From assembly GCA_026874595.1 (NCBI GenBank), contig CM049306.1, positions 45,324,019 through 45,388,018 on the forward strand: a stretch of 64,000 nucleotides of DNA, given 5' to 3'. The position numbers and the translations under genes were made by a program. Source of the DNA: Sipunculus nudus. Its lineage: Eukaryota > Annelida > Sipuncula > Golfingiida > Sipunculidae. Positions 34,300 to 48,261 of this stretch are shown in pieces (the first letter of the stretch is position 1; each line of letters opens with the position of its first letter). Below the pieces are notes generated by a model that was not told where the DNA came from, ran no database searches, and saw only the letters and a program-made list of their open reading frames with translations.

Positions 34300-36898
34300 T
34301 TTATACTTCCTAGTTGTATGCTGTTAGTGTTACTGGTGTCAATGCAACAAGCTTTATCCTATATGAATGTTCAGAAGCTTGTTAGAACCGAGGTAGGTTA
34401 AAAACAATCGGTCCTTTCATCAAAAGCAGTACAGACTAGATGTATGCTATTGCCAAGTGATGTAAACTCTGTCTATACATAAACATTTAGGCAGTGGTTC
34501 TTAACAGTACAAGTTTAGCTGGAACTATTGGGAACATGAACTTTGTGATACCAGTGAGGGATTGTTAGACTTGGTACCATTCTATCCCATAGACCTACAT
34601 CATATTTTTAGGAGGCCTGCAGATATAAATATCCCGAAAGGATTGTTTTTTTTATAATCTTTATTTACTATAAGTTATGTAAACTAGGAATTTGATCCAA
34701 TGATTGCAGGTTTCCCACTAGGATTTGAACTTCATAATATGACCAGGTTGCTTGAGGTGACATCTGGTGACCAACTAGGAAAACATCATGACCTCTCATT
34801 TGTGAAGGTCCTTAGCGAGACTTACACTTCAGACATAGTTGCATGTACAGTTAACATATACTTGTGGACTCATGTTTATATCCCTATCATAAGATCTGTT
34901 CTTTTCCCAGTTACTTGTCCAACAACGAAGCTGGTATCCCTGATTTCAATAAAATCATTTGTTCATGTTTCTGAGTGAATATTTTCTGTGAGATCCAGAA
35001 TATTTTTTCAGCATAATCAGTAAGTGACAAATTTTATGATTGTTTGGGGTTTTATGCTGCTTAATCAGTGATATGTGTACCAGTGATTTATTTATTTTTC
35101 AAAAGTAACTAAAATACATGCATAGCCATCTTAAATGGATAGCATTTACCTAATCGTAATATAAATGCAAGAAGTCATGTTTTTTTTTTTTTTGGAGGGG
35201 GGTGGCCTATATGTGGTGAATGCATGTTACAAAATAATACTAGGAGGCAGTATTAAATGGAACCTTTAGTTTAAGACAGTGACATCAACATTTCTGCTGT
35301 AACATTGACCGTTCAGTGTTTCGTAAATATACTTTCGTAAGTAACATTTGTTTTAATATTACCCACAAGTCTAATACTTGTTGACATACAAATTCCTCTA
35401 TATGAGCTTTTTTGTTTTTTTTTTTAAAGTTTGATTATTGAGTCTTCACATGATTGTTGGTGACATTTACTGACATCTGCTTATTTGTATCAATAGAAGC
35501 TAGTCCTGGAATAGCAATTCCTCCCTCAAATGCAGAGAAGAAATATGACTCCTCTGGCAGACATTAAACCATTCCCAAATGTAGAAAAGTTCCACAATCT
35601 AGCAAATCAAAGGCAGTTAGGGGCCCATTAAAAACCACTCTAGATATAACATGGGCCATGTGCCATTCTGTGCCTTTTCTTTATTTTCACACACCGTATA
35701 TACAAGAAATAATTGATGAATAGTGGATCATTGGTTGTGTTTCTTCCATTCATCAAAATTGGTTTTACAACTAGTTCCTTTCACTTGTCCCAAGAGTCAT
35801 CGAAAACTTCATTAAATAAATATCATGATGTACATGTCACCAGTGAAAGCATCATAGAATACTACTTCATGTAATATTTATCAAACTGGTTGTGGCAGTA
35901 TGTTAAAAACTGCCTTGTCTCCCCATCTGTTTAACACACAATACACATCATATTTACTAGTGTGCTGATCAGCTGTGCCTTGAATCCTTAATGAATACCT
36001 TCTTGTTTTAGTATTATTTACTGTTTTATTCAATCAGTTGGTCTGCAGAGTGTTATATGACAGTTAATTAGGGGGAAAAGTTAATTGGTTTCATACATTC
36101 TGCAATATTATCAGCTTGATGAAAGTTATGTGGTTGTAACTACCCGCTAGTTACTCTGTATAGTGAGCACACTTTTATCATTGCCCCCTGTTTTTTGACC
36201 TTGAAGCACGTGATCACATGGATAATTAATACATAGTTTGCAAACCATGGTTTATTATGGTTACACTCAGTTGTTGGTCTAGGGGATTGCTTTGTAAACA
36301 TGAGTGTAGGTTGTTTTACCAGTAGTCATTAACTGTGAGCTAACTGATTCTAGAAAGAAGTTGTGTACACCTGTAACTGTCTGTCTGTTGGCCCACACAA
36401 AATAATCCCTATTACTCAATAAATTTTGAGAAAAATTGGCTGATGGGCCAAAAAAACAGTTGCAAAAATTGCAGGGTGGAATTATCACATTTAAGGAGTG
36501 ATTTTTGTATGGGGATCCTAGAGCTGGGAATTGGTTAACCTATTCAGTTACAATACTGTTACAAAACCACATTTCGTAAGAGCTTTTACCTGGTAATTAT
36601 CAGCAAGCATAATTATCCTTAATGACTTAATGATTAGTAATGGGAGAGTTAGTTCTTTCACATAATGAAAATGTTATAAGTTAGAGTGATAAGTGATGTA
36701 ACTTCTTGTCAAAACTGGGGTCTGTTTTTTAATGAAACAGACGTGGTTAGGGTTTTATCACACGTTTTAGCTAGGTAAATCTGGATAAATGGTGTGAGGT
36801 TGTTATTGTTCTTTGACAAGACATTGACAGTCATCTGTCACGCTCAGTATATAATGATTGGTATCCTCAACCTGCCTTTGCTAAGGTTTTACTATTAT
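34300..36898. other. intronic DNA, no recognised feature
   Basis: AT-rich with a T run near 35180-35192. No transposon ends, arrays, exon or RNA gene recognised. Confidence 0.45.
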
Positions 36899-37304
36899 AT
36901 ACTGTGGATGCGATATTAGCAAATTGGAAATAATCACGAAAATCAAACCCTCTGGAATAATTTGCCAATTGAGTATGTCCTTCTTATTTAGTGTAGCCAA
37001 TACTTGAATGGGAATAGGTTAGAACAGTGAGAAATTTTAAAATAATTTACATCAATGCAGTTATATGGAAAACATTCCCTTAAATTTGAACTTAACTACC
37101 TGTGCTGTGTGTACGGGACCATCATTATATGAGAAGAATATCACAAACTCATGACGTATTCTCATTTTATAAAACACACAGATTTGGCTTTACCAAAGAT
37201 TTGACATAGTTCTGGTGATATTGCGAATATGATTCCCTCATGAAACATTAAAATGAAGAAATGGTGAAATTTAAGCCTCGCAAATATGGAGCCAACCACA
37301 GTAT
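36899..37304. mobile_element. MITE with ATACTGTGGTTG ends, copy 4
   Basis: A 406-bp element. The left end is ATACTGTGGATGCGATATTAG; the inverted right end is ATACTGTGGTTGGCTCCATA. It has internal CACGAAAATCAAACCCTC and ATGAAGAAATGGTGAAATTT blocks as in copy 1, inverted relative to it. Confidence 0.7.
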
Positions 37305-38661
37305 GTAGTAGCTATATGTGTACTGGGACTTGCATTGGTTGGGAATTAAAGTATTATTTGCTGATGTTTGTCCAGATACATATATTTTCCTGTTATTTCA
37401 CGTGTTCAAAGCAGTCACTGATCATCACACTTCTCAAGTGTTTGTACTTTGTAGCATATCAATATGTATCAAAATATCGGTATATATTGATACAGCCATA
37501 GTGGATCCAGCATTTTCACCTGTGTTTCTGTATTTTTGTCCACTCAGTATCTCCCAAAAGTTCCAAATCAATTAAATGAAATTTTGTAAAAGTAGCTGCA
37601 TAGTTTTCCAGCATCCTAAGAAGACTGGGGAGAAGGGGGAAACCAGACATACTTGGCTAGTCTCTGGTAGTCAGTGCCACCTGTCTCTGCCTGGTGGAAC
37701 TAAGGGTGTTTTTCCAGTGACATCACAAGTTCTTGATCTTTCCTAAGGTGTCCTCTTTCCTTTAGTGGGTCATTCAGTCATTGTATATTCCACTAATAAA
37801 CATATAACCAACAAGGGTTTAAAACACCTAGTATCAGTAATTGTATCTAGCTTTCATCCACTTATGTATAGAATTTATGTTATTTCTGGCTTACTGTCTG
37901 TTCACATTGATTTATGGACAAGACTTAATTCCTGCTAAGGAAGATTCATATAACAACCTGTGTCTGTGATATGAGCTAATTTTGAGCTTGTTAATCTACA
38001 AGTTGTTAGTAAAACATGCTGCATGTGCTGACAAACAGAATGCTTGAACTTTTGGCTGATTGTGAGAATATAATAAGAATCTTTTGTCTTTTACAAAACT
38101 CTGGTTTGTCTGATTTGCCTCCAGATGTCCTTGTTGGGCATAATTAAGTAATGACTTGAGGGAATTTTGTCAGGCTACCACGTGTTATTAGTACGTGGAT
38201 ATAAATAAAACTGACAGTCTGTGCAATGTGGGATTGGCACTTTTTTACTTACTTTATGAATGGTCAAAGGGGTGATCTTCATTTAACACTTAACAGAAGT
38301 CATTTGTCAGATTTAGCCCCTTTAACACAGTTTGGTACAGTCACCAAATATGGATCCAAATTTCACTTTCTGTGTTGTTATCATAACCTAACACACTGGA
38401 ACAGATGATATAATGAATTTCATTATGGACCCATTTTTACATCACCTTAGCCATCATTATCCATCTTGCATTAAATATGACATACATTTTAATTTTTATG
38501 TGAATGAGAAGAATTTCCCAGCTCTGTCAGTGGCCTTGTGATGTGATAGTATTTAGATATTAGGGATTCGCCCATGTAAATGTAACTTGGCCTGTCTGCA
38601 CTTTGATGGCTCGGAGCAGATACCATACATGGTCTAAATCTAATGCTAAGGAGGCAAATAA
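37305..38661. other. intronic DNA, no recognised feature
   Basis: Non-repetitive by eye apart from short AT stretches; no exon, RNA gene or mobile element ends found. Confidence 0.45.
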
Positions 38662-39553
38662 TTGTATTTGCCAAAACAAAGTTTTGCGGATACTATGTTT
38701 TTGACTGGGTTCCCCTGCCACCGCGGCGTTCATTTCCAGAATAGAACTCTGAGACTACTTGACAGAATTTTCTGAAACTTTACACGATTATCGGGTCACA
38801 TGTGAACTGGCGCCAAAATATTTTGTGTTGACCTTTGACCTTTCCTCTCTCCAGTTGGTCTGTTTTGACACATTAACCCACATATCTTCGGACTCGTTTG
38901 ACCAATCAGGAAAAAAATTTCACTCAAATGTAGCCCTTGGATAGCTTTATAACATACATAAAAAATGGTGGTACCACCTGCATCCACTTTTGCACAGTGA
39001 CCATCTGTTCATCTGCCTTGGGATAAAATCACTCATATCTCTGAAGTGAATGGACTTATCCATTTGCAATTTTGCATGTGTATTCATCCTGGATAGGTTT
39101 CTGAATTTTGTGGCAGGTGGCGCCACCTCCTTTCTGTTCAGGCTGCAGCGTCCAAGCTTATATCTCAGGACTGGTTTGACATATCCTCCTGAAATTTTGC
39201 ATGTGTATAGATCTCACATAGCTCTTTATCATACGCAAATCTAGTGGTGCCACCTGCAACCATTTTTGCAAAGCATCCGTCTGTTTGTCTTCCATTGGAT
39301 AAAATCACTCATATCTCGGCAGTGGTTTGACTTCTATGCCTAAAATCTTGCAGTTGTATACAACTTGGATAACTTTCTGGATTTTTTGGCAGGTGACACC
39401 ACTTACATACACATTTTAACTGCAGACATCCATGCTAATATGCAACACACATCTCTCTATTTCCCCTTGCCACTCAGTCCATGCCTCACTTCACCAGTCC
39501 CACTCTGGTTTGGCGGATACACGTAGTCGCTCGTCCACTACCCGTATTCTAGT
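38662..39553 (-). mobile_element. palindrome-array element, copy B (inverted)
   Basis: Same termini as copy A in reverse: GCGGATACTATG near 38688 at one end, and GGCGGATACACGTAGTCG...CTACCCGTATTCTAGT at the other. Palindrome sites start at about 38967, 39116, 39244 and 39392 (steps 149, 128, 148). At 0.9 kb it has fewer internal units than copies A and C. Confidence 0.75.
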
Positions 39554-39914
39554 TGTTTGACGTAATTGGTTATGTGCTTGAATTTTGAAGAAGGTCAGGT
39601 TAGCTTTATCCCCACAGATTCATTAAGTGTAATTGGTCCCTTGATACTGTCAAAGTTGGAGCATATATTGGGGATATCCATCAGTTACTGTCATTAAAAT
39701 TACTGCAGTCACCTATAGCTTATACTCCTTATATTGTGTTTATTGTGAGGTATAAGAAATTGCTGGTAGCCTTTCATGACATCATAACGCGGATACCTTG
39801 TGTTATTGTAAGACAAAAGAAAAATCTGCTGGATGTTCATGGAACCATCTGTCTGTTTCTGTGTGATCCATTCCTGTGATATAACAGTTTAACAATACTT
39901 GCAGTACAGTCCTG

Positions 39915-40417
39915 TTAAAGAGGCCCAATCACCTATAAAGCATGTTAAATTAACACGAAAAATAGCTTCTTCCCTTTAAAATGATTTGGTACCTGCCAAA
40001 CAATTTCCCTGAAACCGTTTGCTTACTCCGGTAAACGAGTGTTAAAAACAGTGAACCGGGCGCGATTACAGGTGTAAACATAAACACAGCGCATGCATTG
40101 CCGGGCTACAACATGTGTCAATCTGCAGATTCCCTGACTGACTTGTCCCAGAAAATGAAATACATGTTCCTGCTGGTTGAAACATCACGTGTTGGGGCTA
40201 ACAAGTGGACCTCTGGTCACGCGGGGTTGTTTTGGTAAACAAACACGTGGATTATGTTTACCAACACGCAGAGCCATAAAAAGGTGCTAAACCGCCGTAT
40301 GCGAGGCACTGAGTCTATGTGCTTGGGTGTTTTTGCTGTAAACGTTTGTATAAAGCATAACGGAACTGATAGTGTGGAAGACAAGGCATAATATAGCTCC
40401 TGATTATGTCCCTTTAA
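39915..40417. mobile_element. TTAA-bounded MITE, copy 2
   Basis: A 503-bp element in the same orientation as the copy at 6002. The left end is TTAAAGAGGCCCAATCACC; the inverted right end is TTAAAGGGACATAATCAGG. Internal sequence is collinear throughout. Confidence 0.75.
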
Positions 40418-42435
40418 GTTCACAGGTGTTGGTTTTATATATATTTTTATGTAGTTGTGCCATTTCATGTGATTGTTGCTGCTATTGTAATGTTTTTGCA
40501 TGTAGAATGGCGAATTTTAATGCTATAGTTATTGTTAAGTTATATGTTCAAGATCGTAATAATGTATTGTAAGTTTGGGGAAAGTGAGAGGAAAATTGAT
40601 CTGTTTTGTAGGGTTGACTTCCACTGCTCAGTGCAATAAGCACTGTAGACTCTGTAGTCAATATTGGTGATTGTCTGTGGCTTCATTAATCAGTCTATGC
40701 TTATTATTGCAGGCAGTTTGAAATATAACTGTCTGTCAACTCTTGCCTCGCTGCTGATATATATATATATAATGATCCATATATATATATATAAATGTGA
40801 AAATATATAGAATATAAATTTAGACTCTTAAAGTCAGCAATTCATCTACCTATTCTATAGAATTTATGTGATTTATTTGCTCACTCTTCATACATATAAT
40901 AAACTCTTGGTAATTCCTTTTTAGAAAAATTCCTATAACACCTTGGCGATGGATTATGAGTTTTTTTTTATCCACAAGCTGTTCGTAAAAACAGTGGCGT
41001 TGTCTATAAACAGGAAAAAAAATAATTAAAAATGTAACTTAAGGTTTTGGTTGCATATGTGCAGATGTTGAAATTCACTTGTTGCCAGTGCCTTTTGCAA
41101 AACTCCGGACTTGTTGCCATATGCCCTTGTTGAATATGTTTTGATTAATTTGTAGATCTCCCCATATGTTGTAAACGTGGATGTAAACAAAATGAGCAGC
41201 TAGTGACCAGCATGCTGTGGGATTTGAGTTTTCTGGCCTATTTTCATAAAAGGCTCAAGAGATAATCTTAAATTAATAAGCTTCAGATATTGGTTTAGGT
41301 CCCTTTTAAAGTTGAGGAATTTTCAGTATATATGCCCATCTACCCTTTCGTGTTGTGTTTAGGATAGCAAGTGTGGTATTCCTGGAGAATATGGCATGAT
41401 AAACATTTCTACTCCACTATAGAAAAGTGATCATTGGGTGTCATTGTATTTGAGTTATTTAAGTTATTTTCCTCTGATATACCACACATTGTGAGGATCC
41501 TTCCAGTCACATAGACATGGTATAAAGCCTTTAAGGGCTATTGGTCTGTAACAATTACTTCATTTTAATTTGATTGAAGTATGAAGTTTAATGTTATAAT
41601 ATTGCTGAAAATTGGGTTTTGAAGTAGTTTTTTTTCCAGATCAATTAAAAGTGCAAGAAACCTACATACACAATCATTGGGAAAACCTGATAGCGCACAG
41701 GTGTCTGCTCTTATTGATAGTGGTGACTTATATCATAATGGTTTATGTACAGGTGTGATTGTAACCTATAAACATTAAAGGTTCAGGTTACTGCATGTTT
41801 CAAGAAATCATGCTAGTTTGGGCCTCAGTTTGTTCAAAATATTGCTAACTACTGCATCAAAGTTTATATATGAGAGCAATAGCAGGACATCAGTCACATT
41901 TATGTTTGTGATTTGTGCATTACTGTTTTATGCTAATGATGTACAGTGTCAGAAATGATGCGATGTACATGAGCCAAAAAATGGGTCATTTTGTTGAGAG
42001 GAAGCGTGTGGTTTTGGCAGTCTGTTAGGTATGTCAGACATGACTTGTTTTTAACAGATATTCATGTGAGCTCATTTACTTAAAATACTTGTGCTAGACA
42101 GCTGTCTGGGGGTAAATTACATTTGTTGTCAGCTCAAAGAATTAACAGATATAACATGTCATGTTAAGGACTTGTCGGCAAGTCATACCTAACCAATGAA
42201 AATTTCTTAAGACTAAATAATCATGGCATTCTGCACATTTTAGGAAGACTGTATTTGGACATCATTTAACCTTAGTGGAGTCTGTGGAGAAAACCCCAAT
42301 TTATCCTCAGTGAATTAGAATCTCATTTTATACCAGAACAGCATTATTTATAATTTTATGTTCACTGATACCTAATGATCTTACACAAGGTCCTGTCTCA
42401 GTACCATAACATTAATATAATATATCCTTATTTAA
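40418..42435. other. intronic DNA with short TA runs
   Basis: Two TA tracts near 40757 and 40778. Otherwise no recognised feature. Confidence 0.45.
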
Positions 42436-42437
42436 CC

Positions 42438-44056
42438 AAACCCAGTACAGAGGAACCTCATTTAACCCCAGTACAGAAGAATCTCATATATCACAACTAC
42501 ATAGGAACCACATTTATCACGCCTACAGAACAACCTCATTTGTCCTAGGGATAATAAGGTACAGATGAACCTCATTTATCCCCAGTATAGAACAACCTCA
42601 TTTTACCCCAGTATAGAACAGCCTCCTTTGTCCCTAGTACATGAGAACTTTATTTAACCACAGTACATAAGAACCACATTTTATCTTAGTACAGAAGATC
42701 CCCATTTATCCCTTATACAGTAGATCCTTATATATTCCTAGTACAGAAGGACCTTGTTTATCCCTAGTACAGATGATCCACAATTATCCCTAGTACAGAT
42801 GATTCTCATTTATCCCTGGTGCAGAAAATCCTCATTAATCCGTAGTACAGAACAACCTCATTTATCCCTAGTACAGATGAACCTCATTTTTCCCAAGTAC
42901 AGATGATCCTCAGTTATTCCTTGTACAAATGATCCTCATTTATCCCTAGAACTGGAGAACCTCATTTTTCCCCAGTACAAAAGAACCTAATTGATCCCTA
43001 GTACAGAAGATGTTATAACCATTGCCAAAGTAAAAATCAACCGTAAGTGGATTTTACATTCACAAATAAAATATGGTATCACCCTCAATTAACTCCAAAT
43101 ACAGAAGAACCTCATTTATCCCCACTACAGAAGAACCTCATTTATCCCTAGTTCAGAAGATGTTTAACCATTGCCAAAGTAAAAATCAACCGTAAGTGGA
43201 TTTTACATTCACAAATAAAATATAGTATCACCCTCAATTAACTCCAAATACAGAAGAACCTCATTTATCCCCACTACAGAAGAACCTTATTTATCCCTAG
43301 TTCAGAAGAACCTAAATTATCCCCACTAGAGAACAACCTGATTTATCCTTAGTACAAATGAACCTCATTTAATCCCAGTACAGAAGAACCTCATGTATTC
43401 CTAGTACAGATGAACTGTGTTTATCCCCAGTACAGATGATCTCATTTATGCCCAGTATAGTAGAATCTGATTTATTCTTAGTACAGAAAAACCTTATTTA
43501 TCTCCAGTACAGAAGAACCTCATTTATCCCTAGTACAGATTATCCTCTTTTATCCCTTGTACAGAACAACCTGATTTATCCTAAGTTATCACGAGTACAG
43601 ATGATCCTCATTGAACACCACTACGAAAAAACCTGATTTATCCTAAGTACAGATGAACCTCATTTTTCCCCTGTACACAAGAACCTCATTTTTCCCCAGT
43701 ACAGAAGAACCTAAGTTATCACTAGTACAGATGATCCTCATTTAACACCACTACGGAAAAACCTGATTTATCCTTAGTACAGATGAACCTTATTAATCCC
43801 CTGTATAGAACAACCTTATTTGTCCTTTGTAAAGATGAATCTTATCCCTTGTACAGATGATTCTCTTTTATGCTTTGTACAGAACGTCCTGATATATCCC
43901 TAGTACTGATAACTCTCATTTAACCCCAGTACAGAACAACCATATTTATCCCTAGCACAGAAGTATCTCATTTATCCCCACTACAGAAGAACCTCATTTA
44001 TCCCTAGTTCAGATGATCCTCATTTATCCTTAGTACAGAAAATTCTCATTTAATGT
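42438..44056. repeat. 26-bp minisatellite (GTACAGAAGAACCTCATTTATCCCTA)n
   Basis: About 1.6 kb of diverged tandem units with period 26 bp around CAGAAGAACCTCATTTATCC. Embedded at about 43000-43298 is a 149-bp block (with ATTGCCAAAGTAAAAATCAA and CACAAATAAAATAT.GTATC) present twice in tandem with offset 149, showing a higher-order duplication inside the array. A C run and a CA tract follow at 44079-44125. Confidence 0.92.
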
Positions 44057-44129
44057 TTTAACTCCCAACATTCCAACCCCCCCCCCCCCCCCAACACATA
44101 CACACACTCTACTCACACACACACCAGCA

Positions 44130-47100
44130 CCAGGTCCTTGCACCAGTGGACTGGGGACGATAGTTATATTGCAACTGTGTACATTTAATAAAATAAAAAA
44201 AGAATATAAATTTAACAATATATTATAAAAAAATAGATCTAATTTAACAAATGTGTCAACAGTTTAAAATAAAGCCAACCAATAATTATGGTAATAGCAC
44301 AGATGGTATGTTCACAAACTACTAACATGCTTCACTTTCAGCATCAGGAAACACAGTCAGGTCACAAAATATATTTTGCAACAATTTCTTACTCATCAAT
44401 ACAAACCAATCATATCAACCAACCATGGCCTTATTTCTTCTTCCTCTCAGACTTTTTCTCCATTTGATGTTATTTTAGATTTTTACCTTCAAGGTCAACT
44501 TCAGCTAGGCACAGTGACCAATGGGTCCATTGTTTGATAAATGCTGGCCTTAAATGACGCTGGTCTTGTTTTGACACAGGTCAAAGCAAGGGCTGTAAAA
44601 ATAAACACCAGGGCATCTGATCAAGGAAATATGTTAATTTAAACCCAGTTCAGTGGTTTTACATTTTGATTTGTGCAGTGGAACTTAATTTTGTTATATG
44701 GAGAAGTCGAATAGATATTAGATTGGTCACTATGTTAAAACAGAAATGCATCCGAAATTTAATTGGAATGTGTCTGTGTAGTTTTGGAGATTTTCTCTAC
44801 AGAGAGGGCAAAATATTACCTCTGCCAGACAGTGTCAGCTCAGTTAAATTTTAATGACTTGACTTGTGAATTTAGTATTTGATTTAATATACTAGTAAAA
44901 CAAGTGTTTAATAAGGCTGGCATGAAAGAAAAGTGATAGACCTGACAATATTTAAAAATAATATAAGAAAGCTCCTCGTCTGAGAGACGTGCAATAAATA
45001 GTTCCCAAGTTTATTTTTTATTGAAAGTTTATTTTAAGATATACTTTGAATTAGCGTTGGTTGTTTTTTATTCATTTTGTTCAGCTTCCATATTCATCAA
45101 TCAGGTACTTTTTTAAGGTTTTATAAAAAAAAAACAGGTTCTTTTAAAAAATGAGTAATTTGTTACTTGTGACTTTAATGTGAGGCCCAAGGAACATTTT
45201 AAAATTAGTTCTACAAGTCAACACCAGATGTCTCTTAAGTGTCACCATTGCATTCAGGGAACCTGTTCTTGGTTAGCATTGAAGAGGTCGCTAGGTGAGG
45301 GACACCGGACTGTTTTCCTATTGTATTGATTGGAGTTGGTGACTTGGTGAAGCTCCTGTGAATTTATATTTAATGAGGGTCATGTAATGGCAGGTTATAA
45401 CAGAGATGAGCCATGCTGAGGTGGGCCCAGGTGATGCTGCCATCTGGTGGCAAAATCTGAAAACTATTTTTACCAACATGAATTATTGAACATTAATTGG
45501 TATAGTTCTTAGGAGAATTTGTATGTTTAGTTTGCAATGTGCAGTGCTCTTTTTGAATTTATAACCAGCATTTGTGTATGGTTATTTGTCATAAGCACCT
45601 TCCTGTTTTTTTCAAGACTTTTGTTTGTCCCATGTATTAATAACCAGTCCCCTGTCATATCATGGTGTCACATTTGAAACATAAGTATTTTAAGATTCTG
45701 AAGTTATTATGAGCATATATTTTGTGTTCTCTCTTTTTTTGCATTATTGAGTTCATTTCCTGCACAAGTTTTTAATAACATTGGTTCTGTTTTACAGTTA
45801 TGCTTCTGAAAGTTGTCAGGCAATAATAATATATATTTTTGTCAGAATACCCTGTGTTTTACTGGAGACACTAACAATTTTATACTTGACCAAACTTAAT
45901 GATAACTCACTACAGTATGATATATTTCCAGGTCAACAAGGTGATCAAATGAATATTTCTGCCAATTTGATGATGAGGTTTATAGAACACTGCTTGCCAA
46001 TGATGGTAAAACAAGAGTCTGTTTGGGGAGGGCGCTCTGGTTTTGCAGTTTTTGTGTGCTTTGAAGCAATACAGTAGGAGACGGGGAAATATTCTAGAAA
46101 ACGGAGCAGGAGTTCAGGAAATTAGACTTTGAACATTTTAACACTACAGTTATGAGGTCAACCTATTACTAAAATACATTCAATTAAACAGGTTCCAGGA
46201 CTCGGCAGGTCCCCTTAAGAGGCCAGGAAGTACAATGACAGCATTAATACCTTGCCGGAGCCTTAGCATGTTTGTAGTTAACAAATTAAGCTACAGCCAT
46301 GACCATTCTACTGATCTATAGCCATTGTGGCCTGTCCATTGAGAGATCAATTATTAAACAGTGTTGCCTTATGTGTTCTGGTCAGGAGGTAAGGTGAAAT
46401 TAACGCCCATTATCATTTATTTATTTGCTCACCTGCTGTGCAATTACAGCATTCCAACTGTTAATTAGGACAATCAGCTTGTAAATGAGATTCTTATTTG
46501 AGTGGCTGCGGTAAGCTAAGTGTAGCAAGTTTTGCCTCAGGTAACTGGCTGGTGTATTAGAACCTACTTTAAGAACATTAAGCACGCATTGCCAGGGCAA
46601 ACTGACACTAGGTTATTTTTTTGTTTTGTGGGTTCATTTGCATTTTTGCTTTAATGGTAAGTCTTACATCAATTACACACAGATAACTGGGTACTTGAAA
46701 ATTTTGCACTGTCTTATTAGGGGCAGGGATTTCTTCAGTTGTTCTGTTTATAGCTTGACAAAGCTTTTCCTTGTTTAATTTAGAAATGCTGAAGTCTAAA
46801 TTGTTTAATTTGAAAAAGATGTATTTATTTTTCTGGTATTATTTTTCTTTGTCTCTCTAACAAAAAAACCCTGAAATATGCCATGTATTTCCAATTCATT
46901 TATATTATCCAGATTGACCAAAGTTTTAATATTTATTCCAGTATATGTTCTGCTTTATTAATATGATTTATTATTGTTACTCAGTGTTTGGTATTACATG
47001 CTTCACAGAACATTAATATCTGAAATTATCATTGTTCCATCACACTAAAGACCATGTAGTGTTGACAGGAAAATTGTACAATTTGAATGAATCGTGACAG

Positions 47101-48250
47101 CACAATACCTCAAGCACTACATGTGTGGATCAAACATATGCATGAGCATTTCATTGATTTTCAATAAGGCCAAAGAACAATGTTAGACTGTACCAGTACA
47201 AATAAACGTAACATAGAACATAAAGAAAAACAAATTAATGTAACATTTGTGTAATAAAACCAAATAAAGATGTTGTAGTGCCACTTATTTCTAAAAAAAA
47301 AACATTTTGTTTGTCACAAAGTGGTCTTTAACGATTTATCGTTTCTAGATCATTGCCGGGAGCATTTCCATTCTTTGTGATCTGGTTATACAGATGTAAA
47401 GGGCTGAACTGTAATGTTTAAGATGACCTGACATCGGGTCAAGTCACCCTACAGGGGTACTGGGATGTGTATAGCGGGTTTGTATGGGTGAGGTGGGTCC
47501 AGTAAGATCAGCCTCTCAGACTCCCTGGGTTCCCCTTCCTGGCTTCAACTTCCGGACCAGAATGCTACTCATCCTAGCAGTGGATTACTCTGCTATTGCG
47601 GGCAGACGCGTGCACCAGAAATCTACCAAATTTGATTTGTCTTTGAGTAAACCTGGTGGTTTGATGACTCCTCGCGCAAGTGTTCCTGGTATTTTGAAGT
47701 TGTTACCAGGTATTAAACCCAAGGAATCTGCCACACTGGAGGGCCATTTGCTGGCTTAGCCATTATTGAAGACGGGCCCTGACAGGGTCAAGGGAACAGA
47801 TTTATTGTCCAGCTTCTCTGCTGATATCTACAACACAGCAACTGGAAGCCCTTGTACAAACAATCAGCCATTGAAAAACCCAGCCTCGTAGCCTTGTAAC
47901 TTTGTTTGGCTGTAACGATGACACTTTTTGGATATGGATTCATCTTGGTTCTACTGCCTTTTGGCAGCTGGTGTTGTAGACAAATGGTTCATGCAGTTTG
48001 TGTTAAATGTAGGGAGTGGCCAGTCCCCCCAGGGGCAGTGCTTGTCAGTTGGACCTGCTGGTGTCATTTGACATCAGCCCTGGGGTGTGATGGAGGTCTC
48101 CCATAGGTGTCTTCCTTGCAGCCAGCTATGATGTGACAAGCAGGTCCTGATGCAGGGATGAGGCACCTGCAGTCTCCCCATCACTGAATTACTCACCAGA
48201 GTCTGCTTGTAATAGTCAGAACTCTGTATCAATGCTGATGTATAGGGGGG
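44130..48250. other. intronic DNA, no recognised feature
   Basis: No transposon ends or arrays recognised. Open frames at 45781-46077 and 47484-47759 lack family motifs and splice context. A CTCF-like CCATCTGGTGGC occurs near 45439. Confidence 0.45.
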
Positions 48251-48261
48251 CCTTAATAATA

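Noticed and set aside
34700-34978. 92-codon open frame on the plus strand
   Set aside because: No recognised domain and no splice context consistent with the neighbouring gene.
35440-35470. IVGD-like peptide as a possible RRM2 start
   Set aside because: A stop follows within a few codons and no further RRM sequence is present.
42438-44056. CRISPR-like regular repeats
   Set aside because: Units are contiguous 26-bp tandem repeats with no unique spacers, in a eukaryotic intron.
45781-46077. 98-codon open frame on the plus strand
   Set aside because: AT-rich, hydrophobic and without a family pattern; probably chance.
47484-47759. 91-codon open frame on the plus strand
   Set aside because: No recognised motif, no phase match to the TIA-1/TIAR-like gene, and no RNP1 sequence.
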